This document shows, one piece after another, positions 46,290-56,097 of a stretch of DNA of 64,000 nt (position 1 is the first letter of the stretch; every line of letters begins with the position of its first letter). The translations under genes were made by a program, and so were the position numbers. A model generated the notes under the pieces. That model was not told the DNA's origin, searched no databases, and saw only the letters and a program-made list of their open reading frames with translations. This DNA comes from Malaya genurostris (lineage: Eukaryota; Arthropoda; Insecta; Diptera; Culicidae): NCBI RefSeq assembly GCF_030247185.1, contig NC_080571.1, positions 46,789,002 through 46,853,001 on the forward strand. Reading direction: 5' to 3'.

Positions 46290-48870
46290 CAGCACACTAA
46301 GATTTGATTCCGTTGTTCGGCAATTTTTTTTCCGAAAGCTTACATTAAAAAAACCGAAAATTCGGCTCATGAAATAACCGATATTTCGGTACATGAATGT
46401 TATTTTACAAAAAAAAATGCAGATATTTACCGGACTATCAGTTATGGGCAAGTTTTTATTACAAAGTTCTGTATATAATTATACAATCCACACGGTAAAT
46501 CTGAATAATCGCCGAGTACGGTAAAGATCATATCGCCCGTATGATAAAATTATCTTCCAATTGCCGAATTTATGTAAATACTGATTGTCGTGAAATCTAT
46601 CTGTCAAACAATTATTTAAATTTCCAGTAAGTGTCTTTTTATTAACTAAAACAACAACAAAATTTTGAGTGGCTCATCGAATGGATTGAGGTGCACATGT
46701 TTTCAAAACATTAGAACTACTCAAAGCTTTTTTTGGCATTAAAATGCCTCACTCTTCACTATACGGGGCCGGGGGTCAATTAAATGTTTCAGAAAAAGCC
46801 GCGTAACCTTTTTGTGTCATAATTTTTAACGTTAATAACTCAGTCATTTGTTGATGGATTTTTGATTTGTTTCAATAAATTTTGAAATTTGAATCCATAT
46901 CTCAATAGACACTGAGATTTACACAAGCAACCAGAAGTTCCACAATTACTTAAAAAAACCACTTTCTTGCTGCTTAAAAGTACACGCGGAACATTTGAGA
47001 ACTTGAAAGTACAGATCAAGTTCCGCGTGAACTTTCTAGCTGCTTAAGGAAACACATGGCAATTTTTGCAGTTCGAAGTATAGAACCACCCCCCTGCTGT
47101 GGAAGCTGGTTCCTGAAACCGACGCATTTTGTTTTGGTGGCGTTGTTGTCAACAATATTTTAAGCTACGTTCATACCATACAATCAAACCACACTGGTGT
47201 CAAAAGTTAATTTCTTCAAACCCAATATAAATATAACTCTTGTCTAGTATTCTCTGCAAAACAAGTAATTTAACCTCTTTTTGAATAAGAAAAAAAGTGG
47301 TTTGTTATAGTTTGATTATATTCCTTCGAAATCATTTCCTTATGTTGGTGCAACCGCATGAAGAAAGATGTGAACACTGCTTAAACACAGAGATGCCAGG
47401 TCTGCAGATTTGTCTGTAAATCTGCAGATTTGGGGTATAGTGCTGCAGACATTTTTTGTTGTGCAGACTTTTGCAGACTTTTGAAATTCTCGCAGATTTT
47501 TACAGACTTTTGAAATTCTCGCTGACTTTCATCTATATTTACAGAAAAATTTGAAATTTCCGCGACCTTTTTTTTTTTTTTGCTCGCCAAGTCAGTTTTG
47601 CATGTCATACTTTATAGAGAAATTGCTGCCAGCAAGCCATACTTGCTGACTGCAGATTTTTTTTCAGATTTACAGACCCTGTCTGCAGACATTTGAAATT
47701 TTTACCTGGCATCTCTGCTTAAACACAGCATTTGACAGCGAACTAGAACCAAAAGAACCAAAAATTTCGGCTTCAAGCCAATTGTATGCAGATGACAATC
47801 GCACCACCGGGGTGTATAGAACAAGTTCCACGTGAACTTTTTACTTTTGGCAACTGGAAAGTACAGAACAAGTTCCGCGTGAACTTTTAGGGTGCATAGA
47901 AGCTGAACTCTGTATTCTTGAAGCAGCTTAGAAGTTCGTGCGGTTGCATCGCGCGAACTTTCAAGTGTGGATAATTACTTAAAAATGGGTTGCTTAGAAT
48001 GCTATTGATGAACTTTGAGAGCTGCTTAAGCCAACTCAATCCCTTTTATCCGAACATTTGGTTAGTTGGGTAATTCCTTAGCTCGGTAATATTTTGACGA
48101 GAAATTTCGATAATCTATTGAAATGACCGATTTTTCGGCACATAAGTTTTATTTTACAATAATAATTTTCATTACAAAATTCTGTAAATAGATATACAAT
48201 TCATACGGTAAATCTGAATAGTCGTCGAGTACGGTAGAAACATACTGTCCGTATGGTAAAGTTATCTTCCAATAACCGAACTTCTGTGAAAACTGATTGT
48301 CGTGAAACTAACTGTCAAACAGTTATTAACATTTTCACTAACTGCCTTTTTATTAACCAAACGAAAAAAATCTTGAAGGGTTCATCGAACAGATTGAGGT
48401 TCAGGTGCTAAAGTGTTTAAATCATCAGAGCCACTAAAAGCTTTTTATTTACTTTTTGGCAGAACGTAATTTTGAATCACTTGTCAACTTGCTGCTAACA
48501 CAAATCGTTCGAGGGTAATTTCTGGTGGACTCGACGGATTGTGCAGTGTTTTTGGAAGGCGCTCATAATTCCGGTCAGCCGGAACATTTGACACTTTTCA
48601 ATTGTTTCGTGGAATAAAACCATAGCCACAACAGGTTGGAATTTTCTTCATTCGTTTTTGTGAATTTGTGTTGTTTTTTTTTTAAATCCGAAAATCCAGA
48701 ATTTTAACCAAAGGAAAACAACAAAAAAATACCGAACAATCCGTTAGGTTTACAGTTTACGGTAGTTGTTTGACAGTTCAGCAGTTACCAAACGATCGGT
48801 AATCAATTTATTTACCGAACTGATTACCGAACGTTCAGCTGATGGTAAAAAAATTATCGAATTCTGCGAA
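46290..48870. repeat. Nested repeat block: two copies of one repeat around a MITE-like unit
   Basis: 46330-46720 and 48110-48440 are diverged direct copies. They share CACGGTAAATCTGAATA, GAGTACGGTA, TTATCTTCCAAT, CTGATTGTCGTGAAA and a final TCATCGAA...ATTGAGGT. Between them, 46949-47990 has words AAGTTCCGCGTGAACTTT in both orientations and ends near GCTGCTTAAAAGTACA and its inverse, suggesting an insertion into the first repeat. That insertion in turn holds the hAT MITE at 47388-47717. At 48770-48870 GTTCGGTAA-type words in inverse may be the far end of the outer repeat. Confidence 0.6.
47388..47717. mobile_element. hAT-type MITE with perfect 8-bp target duplication CTTAAACA
   Basis: The 330-bp element starts CAGAGATGCCAGGT and ends ACCTGGCATCTCTG. 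CTTAAACA stands immediately on both sides (47380-47387 and 47718-47725). The CAGAG ends and the 8-bp duplication fit the hAT superfamily. The interior is made of CTGCAGATTT and GTCTGCAGAC words. Related copies are at 53521-53748, 62783-62958 and a solo end at 16641. Confidence 0.93.
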
Positions 48871-49014
48871 ATTTTCTGAATGTATATATTTGAATCTAAT
48901 ATACATTGCCACACTAAATTTGATCCAAAAAGAGTTTTATTTGATTCAAATTTTAATTCAAAACTAATTTTATTTGATTCAAACAGTTGTTTGAAGTTGA
49001 CTTAAAGACTAAAT

Positions 49015-49460
49015 CACCCCTAATCTTTACGTCGATCGATTCGAAATATTCCGATCGAATGTGCAATTTCCATTCTGCATTCCGTTCGAGTTGGGTATGA
49101 ACTCGAACATCATTCGTTCAAGTTGTTTAATTTTCGAACATTACTCGATCGACTTGCGTACGTATTACTTCTTTTCGGTTTAGAATCGTTCTAATTTGTT
49201 TTACAAGTGTTACGGTTTCGTTTACTAAGAAATGACTAATATAAAAAGAACGTTTAAGTAGTGTTGATAGCTTAGATGGTTAGTGTTCGAAATTTCAAGT
49301 GTTCTCGAACGAGAGTCGATTGAGTCACGGAATGAAGTCGAACAGAATGAGTCACGGAATGAAGACAAGTCGAACGGAATGAAGAATGCAAAATTCGAAC
49401 TCGAACGAAAGTGTAGATTCGTTCGTATCACAAATTCGTCGGATTGCAGAATCGGGGTGA
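49015..49460. mobile_element. MITE-like repeat rich in GTTCGAA words
   Basis: It starts ATCACCCCTAATCTTTACG and ends GCAGAATCGGGGTGA, with CATTCCGTTCGAGTT and GAACTCGAACG words inverted inside. It is related to 27115-27290. Open frames here (49225-49507, both strands) are shadows of this structure. Confidence 0.55.
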
Positions 49461-49823
49461 ATATATTAGAATCTAATGTGTTTTATATCTCTACGTGCAT
49501 TAGTTAATCTAAATACTGTTTTTGATAAACGATTTGTTAATGTAAACTGCATTAAAGCATAAAAAAAGGATTTTATAATTATTTCAGCTTTGTTTGTATC
49601 AGTTCATCGCTTTTATTCAATTTAAGATAGCTGTTTACTGATTAAACTCATGGAGAAAGGAGTCTAACATAAAATAAACATTAAATTGGAACTCCAATGG
49701 ACTTAATGAAATGATAAAGAAGTTTCATGTATGGAAGGTCACGACAAGCAAGAATGTCGCGAACTGGGGCATTGGATAGTCTACCTTGAGTACGCAAGGA
49801 ATTGTTTAGTTGAGATCTGACCA

Positions 49824-50973
49824 CAGACTAACAGACATGACACTATGAGTAAATTATTATAAATATAAATTTTCGTCATGCACTAGTTCCACCTATACTG
49901 AATTAAGCTACTATCGGTACACCCCTTGTGTTATGTAGAAGTTTTTTTACTAGTTGGTTCCCCCTCGTTTGTCAATACCGATCAGCTGTTTGCAGGGATG
50001 CCTGATTTCATCAGACTTTGTGTAATATTTGTAAATTATTCGTTGCAATAAATTATTGATAATATATTTAACTTTTTTAGCGATGTTGGAAAGTAACCAT
50101 TTATTTTTCTCAACGTTGTTCATCTAGACTATTTTTGATTGTGTTGGTAATTTTCACCCGAAATCAAATGGCGGCCGACAAGAAGTAAGTAAATATCGTA
50201 ACAAAACATACGATTCGGTTCGATTTTATATTGTAGTTTAAGAGGAGAAGTAGGCACAATTCTGTTTCTAGTTTTAACAATATGTATTAAATCTGTATCC
50301 TGCATGAAATTCGCATGGACGTATACAAATCAATACATTACAAATAATACTGTATGAATGGCAACTCTGTTGGTAAATGAAAAGAATAAACACAGTCCAA
50401 ATGACAGATTAGATGTTTTTGATTAGAGGCGTGCAAAACAGCTCATTTTGGTGAACAGCTCCGAACCGATCAGCTCACCAAAGTGAATCGATTCGATGTA
50501 TCAGCTCATCAGCTCTTTTATTTTGAACTTAAGGTTCATTTTGTGCGCCGTGTTTCTTATGCACCGTTTTTTTTTCAAATGCATGATCGAAATTGAATCA
50601 TTGATTTGCAATGATGCAATGAATGCCATGCGAAATAATTTATCTTTAATTGATGTCGACTAAATTGAATCTCTTAAAGAGCCGAAGATCCGATCAGCTC
50701 GTAGCGTGTTCCTGCGTCATAATGCAGTGAACTGGGTAGCAAATGAGTGAGCTGGTGAGCTGCGGTTCCTTTGAAAAGAGCTGTGAGCTGTCAGCTCACT
50801 TCAATGATTCGATTCACTGGAACAGCTCAGGAGCGAATTGCCCATCTCTATTTTTGATAGGGTAACGTTGCGCCATCATGCCATAAGCGAGTACTGGCCC
50901 AACTAAAGGAATATTCGAAATGACCGTTAAAATGATTAAAGAATCCAATTGGAGTGTCCTGTCTGTTAGTCTG
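49824..50973. mobile_element. Non-autonomous DNA element with 20-bp ends CAGACTAACAGACA
   Basis: CAGACTAACAGACATGACAC at 49824 and the inverse at 50973 (CAGACTAACAGACAGGACAC read inward) differ at one base. The element sits inside the second retrotransposon copy, so its edges are confirmed by comparison with the uninterrupted copy at 30360-30390. The target duplication is short or unclear (CCA/TCA). The 1150 bp have no gene and include a hAT MITE. The superfamily is not assigned. Confidence 0.88.
50424..50850. mobile_element. hAT-type MITE with 8-bp target duplication TTTTTGAT
   Basis: The 427-bp element starts TAGAGGCGTGCAAAACAGCT and ends GAATTGCCCATCTCTA. TTTTTGAT is exactly repeated at 50416-50423 and 50851-50858. 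The ends (TAGAG.nGGGCAA type) and 8-bp duplication fit hAT. The interior is full of CAGCTC and GAGCTG words. It is the innermost of three nested insertions. Confidence 0.9.
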
Positions 50974-51552
50974 TCATCACGATACTCCACGCATGTCCAA
51001 ACGACATGATCAATATCGCGTTAACCTTGAAGGGGATGTGCGTCTAACGTGAACATCATGACACGAATGAAATCCCTACTCACATCCAGTCCCCTGAACC
51101 ATGCCTACGTTGATATTTTAGGAATAATTAAGTGCATCCACCGACCCAGTTCATCTTTATCGCAAAAAGCTTGCCAGCTGGCATGTGTTCTTTGGCGAGA
51201 CGCGCTATAGTATTCGTTGAAAGCAATCGGTCTCTCATAAATTTCACCCTCAATAGCATCACATTTGACTAAAATATCGGCTCTTTCGTTACCTGGAATT
51301 GAGCAATGAGCCGGGACCTAGACTATAGTGATTTGATAATTATTACTCAATATGTCGTTCAGGAACTATCTAGAATTTTTACCAAAAACAAACGAAAATA
51401 AAAAAAAATTCGAACCATTCGTTGCAAGATTCCATTTAACCTCAAGGTCAAAGCCTCTATGATATAAACAAACAAAAAATCCGATATTATATCACCCTAT
51501 CGGGGACGTTGGCTCAATAATGCCTTGTTTGGTGCCATTTCACTCTTAAAAA

Positions 51553-52112
51553 GCCTAGCTTAGCTTAGCGTGAGTTTCCCGTGATTGATCAGAAACCAGT
51601 TGAAATTGCATATTGAACCAAATGCATGATACTTGGGGAGTCGTAGATCATGTTCAACGTGCAACCTAAACTGACTTAGAACATGGACTGATCAATAACA
51701 CAGATGGTCACGCTCATGCAGGTCAATATGAGAAGGGAAGGAATATTTGTTCAACACTTGTTGCTACTAATAACCGAGGAATTCTCTGCATCACCACAGG
51801 TGTCACAGGATTGGGACCATACATAAACCACGTAGACCAAAATCTGGTTTCAATAGGAAGAAAATGAGAGAGAAAACAAAAGAGTCGCCTGTCTTTGACT
51901 GAGTATACTTCTACTTGATCATAGAACTCATTTGATAATCACTTTCACAGTACAGATTACAGTTGACGATGACTTTAGGTAGTCTGTCAAGGCCATTCGG
52001 CGTGACAATGCAATTCTGCTCTCAAGTATCATACATTTGGTTGAATATGCAATTTCAACTGGATTTTTGATCAACCAAATGAAACGCACGGACGGTTAGC
52101 AAGCTAAGCTAA
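51553..52112. mobile_element. MITE with inverted ends of about 90 bp
   Basis: TAGCTTAGCTTAGCGTGAGT at 51558 and CAGTTGAAATTGCATATTGA further in are matched in inverse at 52017-52112 (TTCAACTGGATTTTTGATCA, ending GCAAGCTAAGCTA). The interior includes the 125-bp repeat (51866-51990) that is also found at 29511-29640. It has no gene. Confidence 0.82.
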
Positions 52113-52413
52113 ATTTATGGAAAATAAAAAAATAATTATGAGACTACGTAGGTTTTAGGTGTTTACGTGTAGCTCGTTACGACTTACGACACTGGTGCAT
52201 TTTACCGACAACTTTTTACCCCACACGGCGGAACTATAAATACCTAAATAGCTTAAAATATGTTCCAAAGAAAATGTCAAAATACAGAACAATTTTTAGA
52301 AAAGACAAACGCGTTTCGTAATAACAGAACAAAGTATATTAACTTAAGAACTATAGTCACAGAATTTTTCTCTTTCGTACAGTTGTGGCGTGTCACTTAC
52401 TTTTCGAACTTCC

Positions 52414-53424
52414 TCACTTAAAATTATCCGGATCAGTGTACTTAGCCGTAAAAATATAAAATAATGCTGGTACGGGAACGAGCATTAGCGAAAAATACGA
52501 TATATCGTACGGTATTGAAATAATTCCGTATGCTAGTAGCAGCCAATGACCAACTGAAATAAAAAGCACAATAAATTATTAGAGCTTCCTGACGATAATA
52601 TGTACGATTACTAACGGATGATTGTTACATTGCGCATCTCTCTAACCGATGTTTTCAACAGTGACTTCATTGTCTGATTAAGCTTTATCGAGAAGTGCAG
52701 TGCATTCGAAACAACTGATATCACAATGCTCAAGTAAGGAAAGGAATAATCTGTAATAATCGAGAAATTTTGAATTTGCATTATACTAATTAACAGAAAA
52801 CTTACAAATTAGTCCCCCTGCTACGGCATGTAGCAGTGACAATATGGGAAAAATATAAAGAGCATAGTATACTGCCATTTTCCCCCGTGATGGAAGATAC
52901 TTGATGTTCAGGGCTGGTCGGATGATCATCATGAATGTAATACAGAATACATAGAACAGAAAAATCATCGTCTGCAACGGATATACTGCTTCTTGGGTGC
53001 AGTACATAGTAGTTTCATAGTTAGGTGTCGGATTATGAAACAATGTGTACCAATCGGATAATTTCCGTACGCCACAGGAGTTAATTCGAAGCTCCCAAAT
53101 AGGATCGGTGAACAATATCGTTAAAACGGCCGACAAGAACACCTCGATGCAAGCACTGACGTGTAGTATCAGCTCGCCTCTGGTAAACTTGCGCTGCTGA
53201 GCATTCAGATCGATGCAGAACCAATGGATTATCAACGGTAAAATGGCCATAAATCCCAGGTATAACCAGTCATGCTCACTCAGATCATTCTGGCATGGGG
53301 CACAAACGTACTGCTCATTTACTCGAAAACCACGCAAGCAAGCTCCGCAATCACTGAGGGATGCATTTTCCAGCACAGTACGACCACAGTACAAGCCGGG
53401 ACACTTGTCCACGGTTTTTAACAT
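52414..53424 (-). CDS. JKAMP: JNK1/MAPK8-associated membrane protein (JAMP), complete, three exons
   Basis: Exons on the minus strand are 53424-52806, 52750-52616 and 52553-52414, with GTAAGT and GTTAGT donors and TTACAG and TTTCAG acceptors; phases match and give 297 aa. The protein begins MLKTVDKCPGLYCGRTVLEN and has a Cys-rich luminal start (CGACLRGF, CAPCQ). Then come DWLYLGFMAILPLIIHWFCI, LSDWYTLFHNPTPNYETTMY and CTQEAVYPLQTMIFLFYVFC. It ends with GHWLLLAYGIISIPYDISYF and PALFYIFTAKYTDP. These match vertebrate JKAMP closely, including the DWYT-NP and HEAVYPL-type blocks. The family is multi-pass in the ER membrane, linked to proteasome recruitment for ER-associated degradation and to JNK1 regulation. 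Both introns are short (55 and 62 bp). A hAT MITE starts 96 bp upstream of the start codon. Confidence 0.95.
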
Positions 53425-53520
53425 GATTTTTACTATTTTAAAATACTACAAAAATCGTAATTTTGTAAAACTTCATCCACAACATATTAATGCTAGCAAT
53501 TATTTTGTTTTGATTCCATG

Positions 53521-53748
53521 CAGAGATGCCAGGTAAATATTTCAAATAATTTCAAACATGTAACAAAAGTCCGAAAAATGTCTGCTGGCTTTCATTTGTC
53601 TATAAAATTTGAAACACCAATGACTTAGCGAGCAAAAAACACATTACTATCATTTTAAAAATCTGCAGAAAACCCGATTTTTAAAATGTCTGCAGCACAT
53701 AATAAGAAATCTAGTTTTGCAGACAAATCGATAGACCCGGCATCTCTG
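53521..53748. mobile_element. hAT-type MITE just upstream of JKAMP
   Basis: It starts CAGAGATGCCAGGTAAATAT and ends CCCGGCATCTCTG. The flanking 8-mers ATTCCATG and ATTTCAAG agree at six of eight positions, a decayed duplication. It belongs to the same family as 47388-47717 and 62783-62958 and lies within 100 bp of the JKAMP start codon, so probably in its promoter or 5' UTR. Confidence 0.82.
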
Positions 53749-53816
53749 ATTTCAAGGCTTGTGTTGACAGGTTGTGTTTTTATATGACACGAAGTTTCTG
53801 AAGGGTTGTTTAGTTA

Positions 53817-54687
53817 TACACGCTCGTTCAATGTTACTCTAAAGTGAGTACAATTTCATTCACTTTCGTTAAAAGTGCAACTACTCTACACGGAAAATAA
53901 AAACTACCTATTATTTGACTTCTTTTTACTTAATTTTGAGTACTTCCTTTCATTCGCTCCTTCAATTGTTGTCAAAATACAAAGAGCAAAACCTCCCAAC
54001 AGCGAGAGTTTCGTTCAATAAGCTAAAATTAAGTAAACCGTATTAACTTGAAATTGAGTCGATATGACTCAACTATAGAGTAAATATAACTCATCTTTGA
54101 GTAGTTTTTTGCACGTGTCGAAAACTACCTAGAGCCACTTTACCTAAAATTAGGTTATTGAACGAAACCCCCAAATTGGGTGGAATGTACTTAAAATTAG
54201 GTTGATTTGCGGTTCCGTGTATAGTCAGTGAAGCTTGTTTACTCACTTTTGAGTAAATACTGTAGTTGTCAAATTCTGAGTAACATTTACTCAGTGCTAT
54301 AAATGGGAAAATTAGCTCGGGTGAGTAAATGTTAAACAATATGTTAGCTAAAGAATCCTTTATTATAATCGAAACTGCGTGTAAAATAAAAACAATGCAG
54401 GATTAGGAGGTACAACAATATTACCTTTTAATTTTCGATAGTATTCATTTACCTTGGCTCCAACCTGCTCAATTTATTTTCAAATTTCCTTTCTTCAAAA
54501 ATCATTGCACGTAAATTTTCACACAACGTTTTAAAAGTCCTGTGAGTAGAACTTGTTGTCAATTTAGAAACTGAGTAAAAGTTACTCAGTCTTCTACATC
54601 AATATTACTCACTTTTTGACATTTGCACTAAATAAACAAAAGTGAGTACAAATTGCTCAATTGAGAGTAACATTGAATGAGCGTGTA
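53817..54687. mobile_element. MITE with 24-bp ends TACACGCTC, possibly with a nested MITE
   Basis: TACACGCTCGTTCAATGTTA at 53817 and its inverse ending at 54687 agree at 23 of 24 positions. TA at each end may be the target site. The interior is rich in GAGTAAA and ACTCA words. An inner pair (CTACACGG near 53886 and CCGTGTATAG near 54224) may mark a nested element of about 340 bp. It directly precedes the first Scm-bearing element. Confidence 0.82.
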
Positions 54688-54698
54688 TGGAATATATA

Positions 54699-55595
54699 CA
54701 CTCAAATAAAAATTCACGTTCGATTCACTTGAAAAATCACGTAGAATGGTTTCAAATGTCAAATTGAATATTTTACGTGACGAAAATGAATGTTACACGA
54801 ACATCCCCTAAAATGAATAGAGTCATCACATAAGGTTTACGTGAATTGACCAAACGTCAAACAATCTACGTGAATTTTCAGTGTGAAAAACTCGATTTTG
54901 AAAATGGCGAGCAGTGGCCCTCGAAGTGTAAGTAGTGTGAATATTTGTGAGAAAAGTTATTTATTTACAATTTTTTACTCCATCGACCGGACCATTCCAG
55001 TATGAAAGTTTCCATGTGTTCAACTGGACCGAGTGCCTGCGTGAGTCCGGAAGTTTACCCACTCCTGCCGAATGCTTCAAACAGGCCGTCGGTATGAAGC
55101 TAGAGAAACTGGAACCATGTAATGCGACTTCAACCTGCATCGGTAGTGTTGTGGGAGTTCTTGGATCACGACTTCGGCTTCGGTTGGATGGCAGTGACAA
55201 CAAAAACGATTTCTGGAGGCTTGTCGATTTGAGGTACCACGACGTTATTAGTTGCTTTTTAAGCCATTGGAATTATATGACAATTTTCTGAAATAAATGT
55301 TTTATATTTCATGGCATTTTTCATTTCATAGATTTATATCAAAATCTGAAATCTCCCTTTTGACTTCAACCAATATATAAAATAGTAATTTTCTGGTATC
55401 TAAATTTGATATGAACTGATAGATAAATGTGATATGAACAGTACATTACATTTTACCTATGGAACACGTAACTTTTACTGGATTATGCATTAAACAGCTT
55501 TTAAATGCCAGTCCATTAAAACCTACGTGAAAAGTAGGGTGGAAAATATTCACATAACTTTTCACGTAACTATAATATGATTATTATTTTGAGTG
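54699..55595 (+). mobile_element. MITE-like element carrying an Scm gene fragment (copy 1)
   Basis: It starts CACTCAAATAAAAATTCACG (after TA at 54697) and ends ATTATTATTTTGAGTG (before TA at 55596). The subterminal parts are rich in ACGTGAA and TTCACGT words. It is 897 bp long. The middle holds an MBT-domain coding fragment of host origin (54986-55228). An ATG with eight codons (MASSGPRS) followed by GTAAGT at 54904-54933 precedes it and may be captured or native sequence. Copy 2 lies 50 bp to the right in opposite orientation. Confidence 0.85.
54986..55228 (+). pseudogene. Captured fragment of Sex comb on midleg: first MBT repeat
   Basis: The frame reads TGPFQYESFHVFNWTECLRE, SGSLPTPAECFKQAV, GMKLEKLEP, then STCIGSVVGVLGSRLRLRLD and GSDNKNDFWRLVD. 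Drosophila Scm has a nearly identical TGPFQYESFHVFDW block followed by the MBT1 repeat ending in GSRLRLRLDGSD-x-NDFWRLVD, so the origin is clear. Scm is a Polycomb-group protein. A 27-bp in-frame deletion has removed the residues between AV and GMKLE that copy 2 still has. The frame stays open to 55291 but runs into element sequence after VDL. No sign of the rest of Scm (zinc fingers, MBT2, SAM domain) is seen nearby. Confidence 0.9.
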
Positions 55596-55645
55596 TACGG
55601 TTAACTAAATATACATAGAAAATTAACATATTCGTTATATTCTAT

Positions 55646-56097
55646 CACTCAAAATAATAATTATGTTATAATTACGTGAAAAGTTATGTGAATATTTTCC
55701 ACCCTATCGAAACCTCCAGAAATCGTTTTGTTGTCACTGCCATCCAACCGAAGCTGAAGTCGATATTCGTGAACTCCCACAACACTACCGATGCAGATTG
55801 AGTTCGCATGGGTCCAGTGTCTCTAGCTTCATACCGATTCTGAACTCGTTTTTCGGTGGACCAACGGCCTGTTTCAAGCATTCGACAGTAGCGGGCACAC
55901 TTCCGGATTCACGCCGGCACTCGGTCCAGTCGAACACATGGAAACTTTCATACTGGAATGGTCCGGTCGATGTAGTAAAAAATTGTACCTAATTTCTGTA
56001 AAAGTAGAAGGAAAAAATTGCAATTAAATAACATTTGACATTTGAAACCAGTTTACGTGATTATTCAAGTGAATCGAACGTGAATTTTTTTTGAGTG
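55646..56097 (-). mobile_element. MITE-like element carrying an Scm gene fragment (copy 2)
   Basis: On the minus strand it starts CACTCAAAAAAAATTCACGT at 56097 and ends TTATTATTTTGAGTG at 55646. It is 452 bp. The outer 60-70 bp at each end match copy 1 (TTCGATTCACTTGAA and CACGTAA at one end, GTGGAAAATATTCACATAAC at the other). The interior keeps the same Scm fragment but has lost about 440 bp of the following sequence present in copy 1. TAT stands on both sides. The shared ends and shared cargo show that capture came before the two copies parted. Confidence 0.85.
55709..55973 (-). pseudogene. Captured Scm fragment, copy 2, frameshifted
   Basis: The minus strand gives TSTGPFQYESFHVFDWTECR, ESGSVPATVECLKQAV, then GPPKNEFRIGMKLETLDP, which includes the nine residues missing from copy 1. 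A loss of five bases after LDPC breaks the frame (stop soon after). Further on, another frame carries GSDNK and the decayed end. Compared with copy 1, VFDW is closer to Drosophila Scm here, while the GSRLRLRLD part is better kept in copy 1. Confidence 0.88.

Larger units (their letters stand above)
49600..51372 (-). pseudogene. Second, partial copy of the I-group retrotransposon, interrupted
   Basis: 49680-49823 and 50974-51372 match 30228-30820 in order, that is the end of ORF2 (the RNase H tail and C-terminal knuckle region). Examples are TTGGAACTCCAATGGACTTA, GTTTCATGTATGG and CATCACGATACTCCACGCAT. The two parts are separated by a 1150-bp DNA element. Several small deletions and changes (for example after 51015, where about 40 bp of the other copy are missing) show it is dead. 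Confidence 0.88.
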
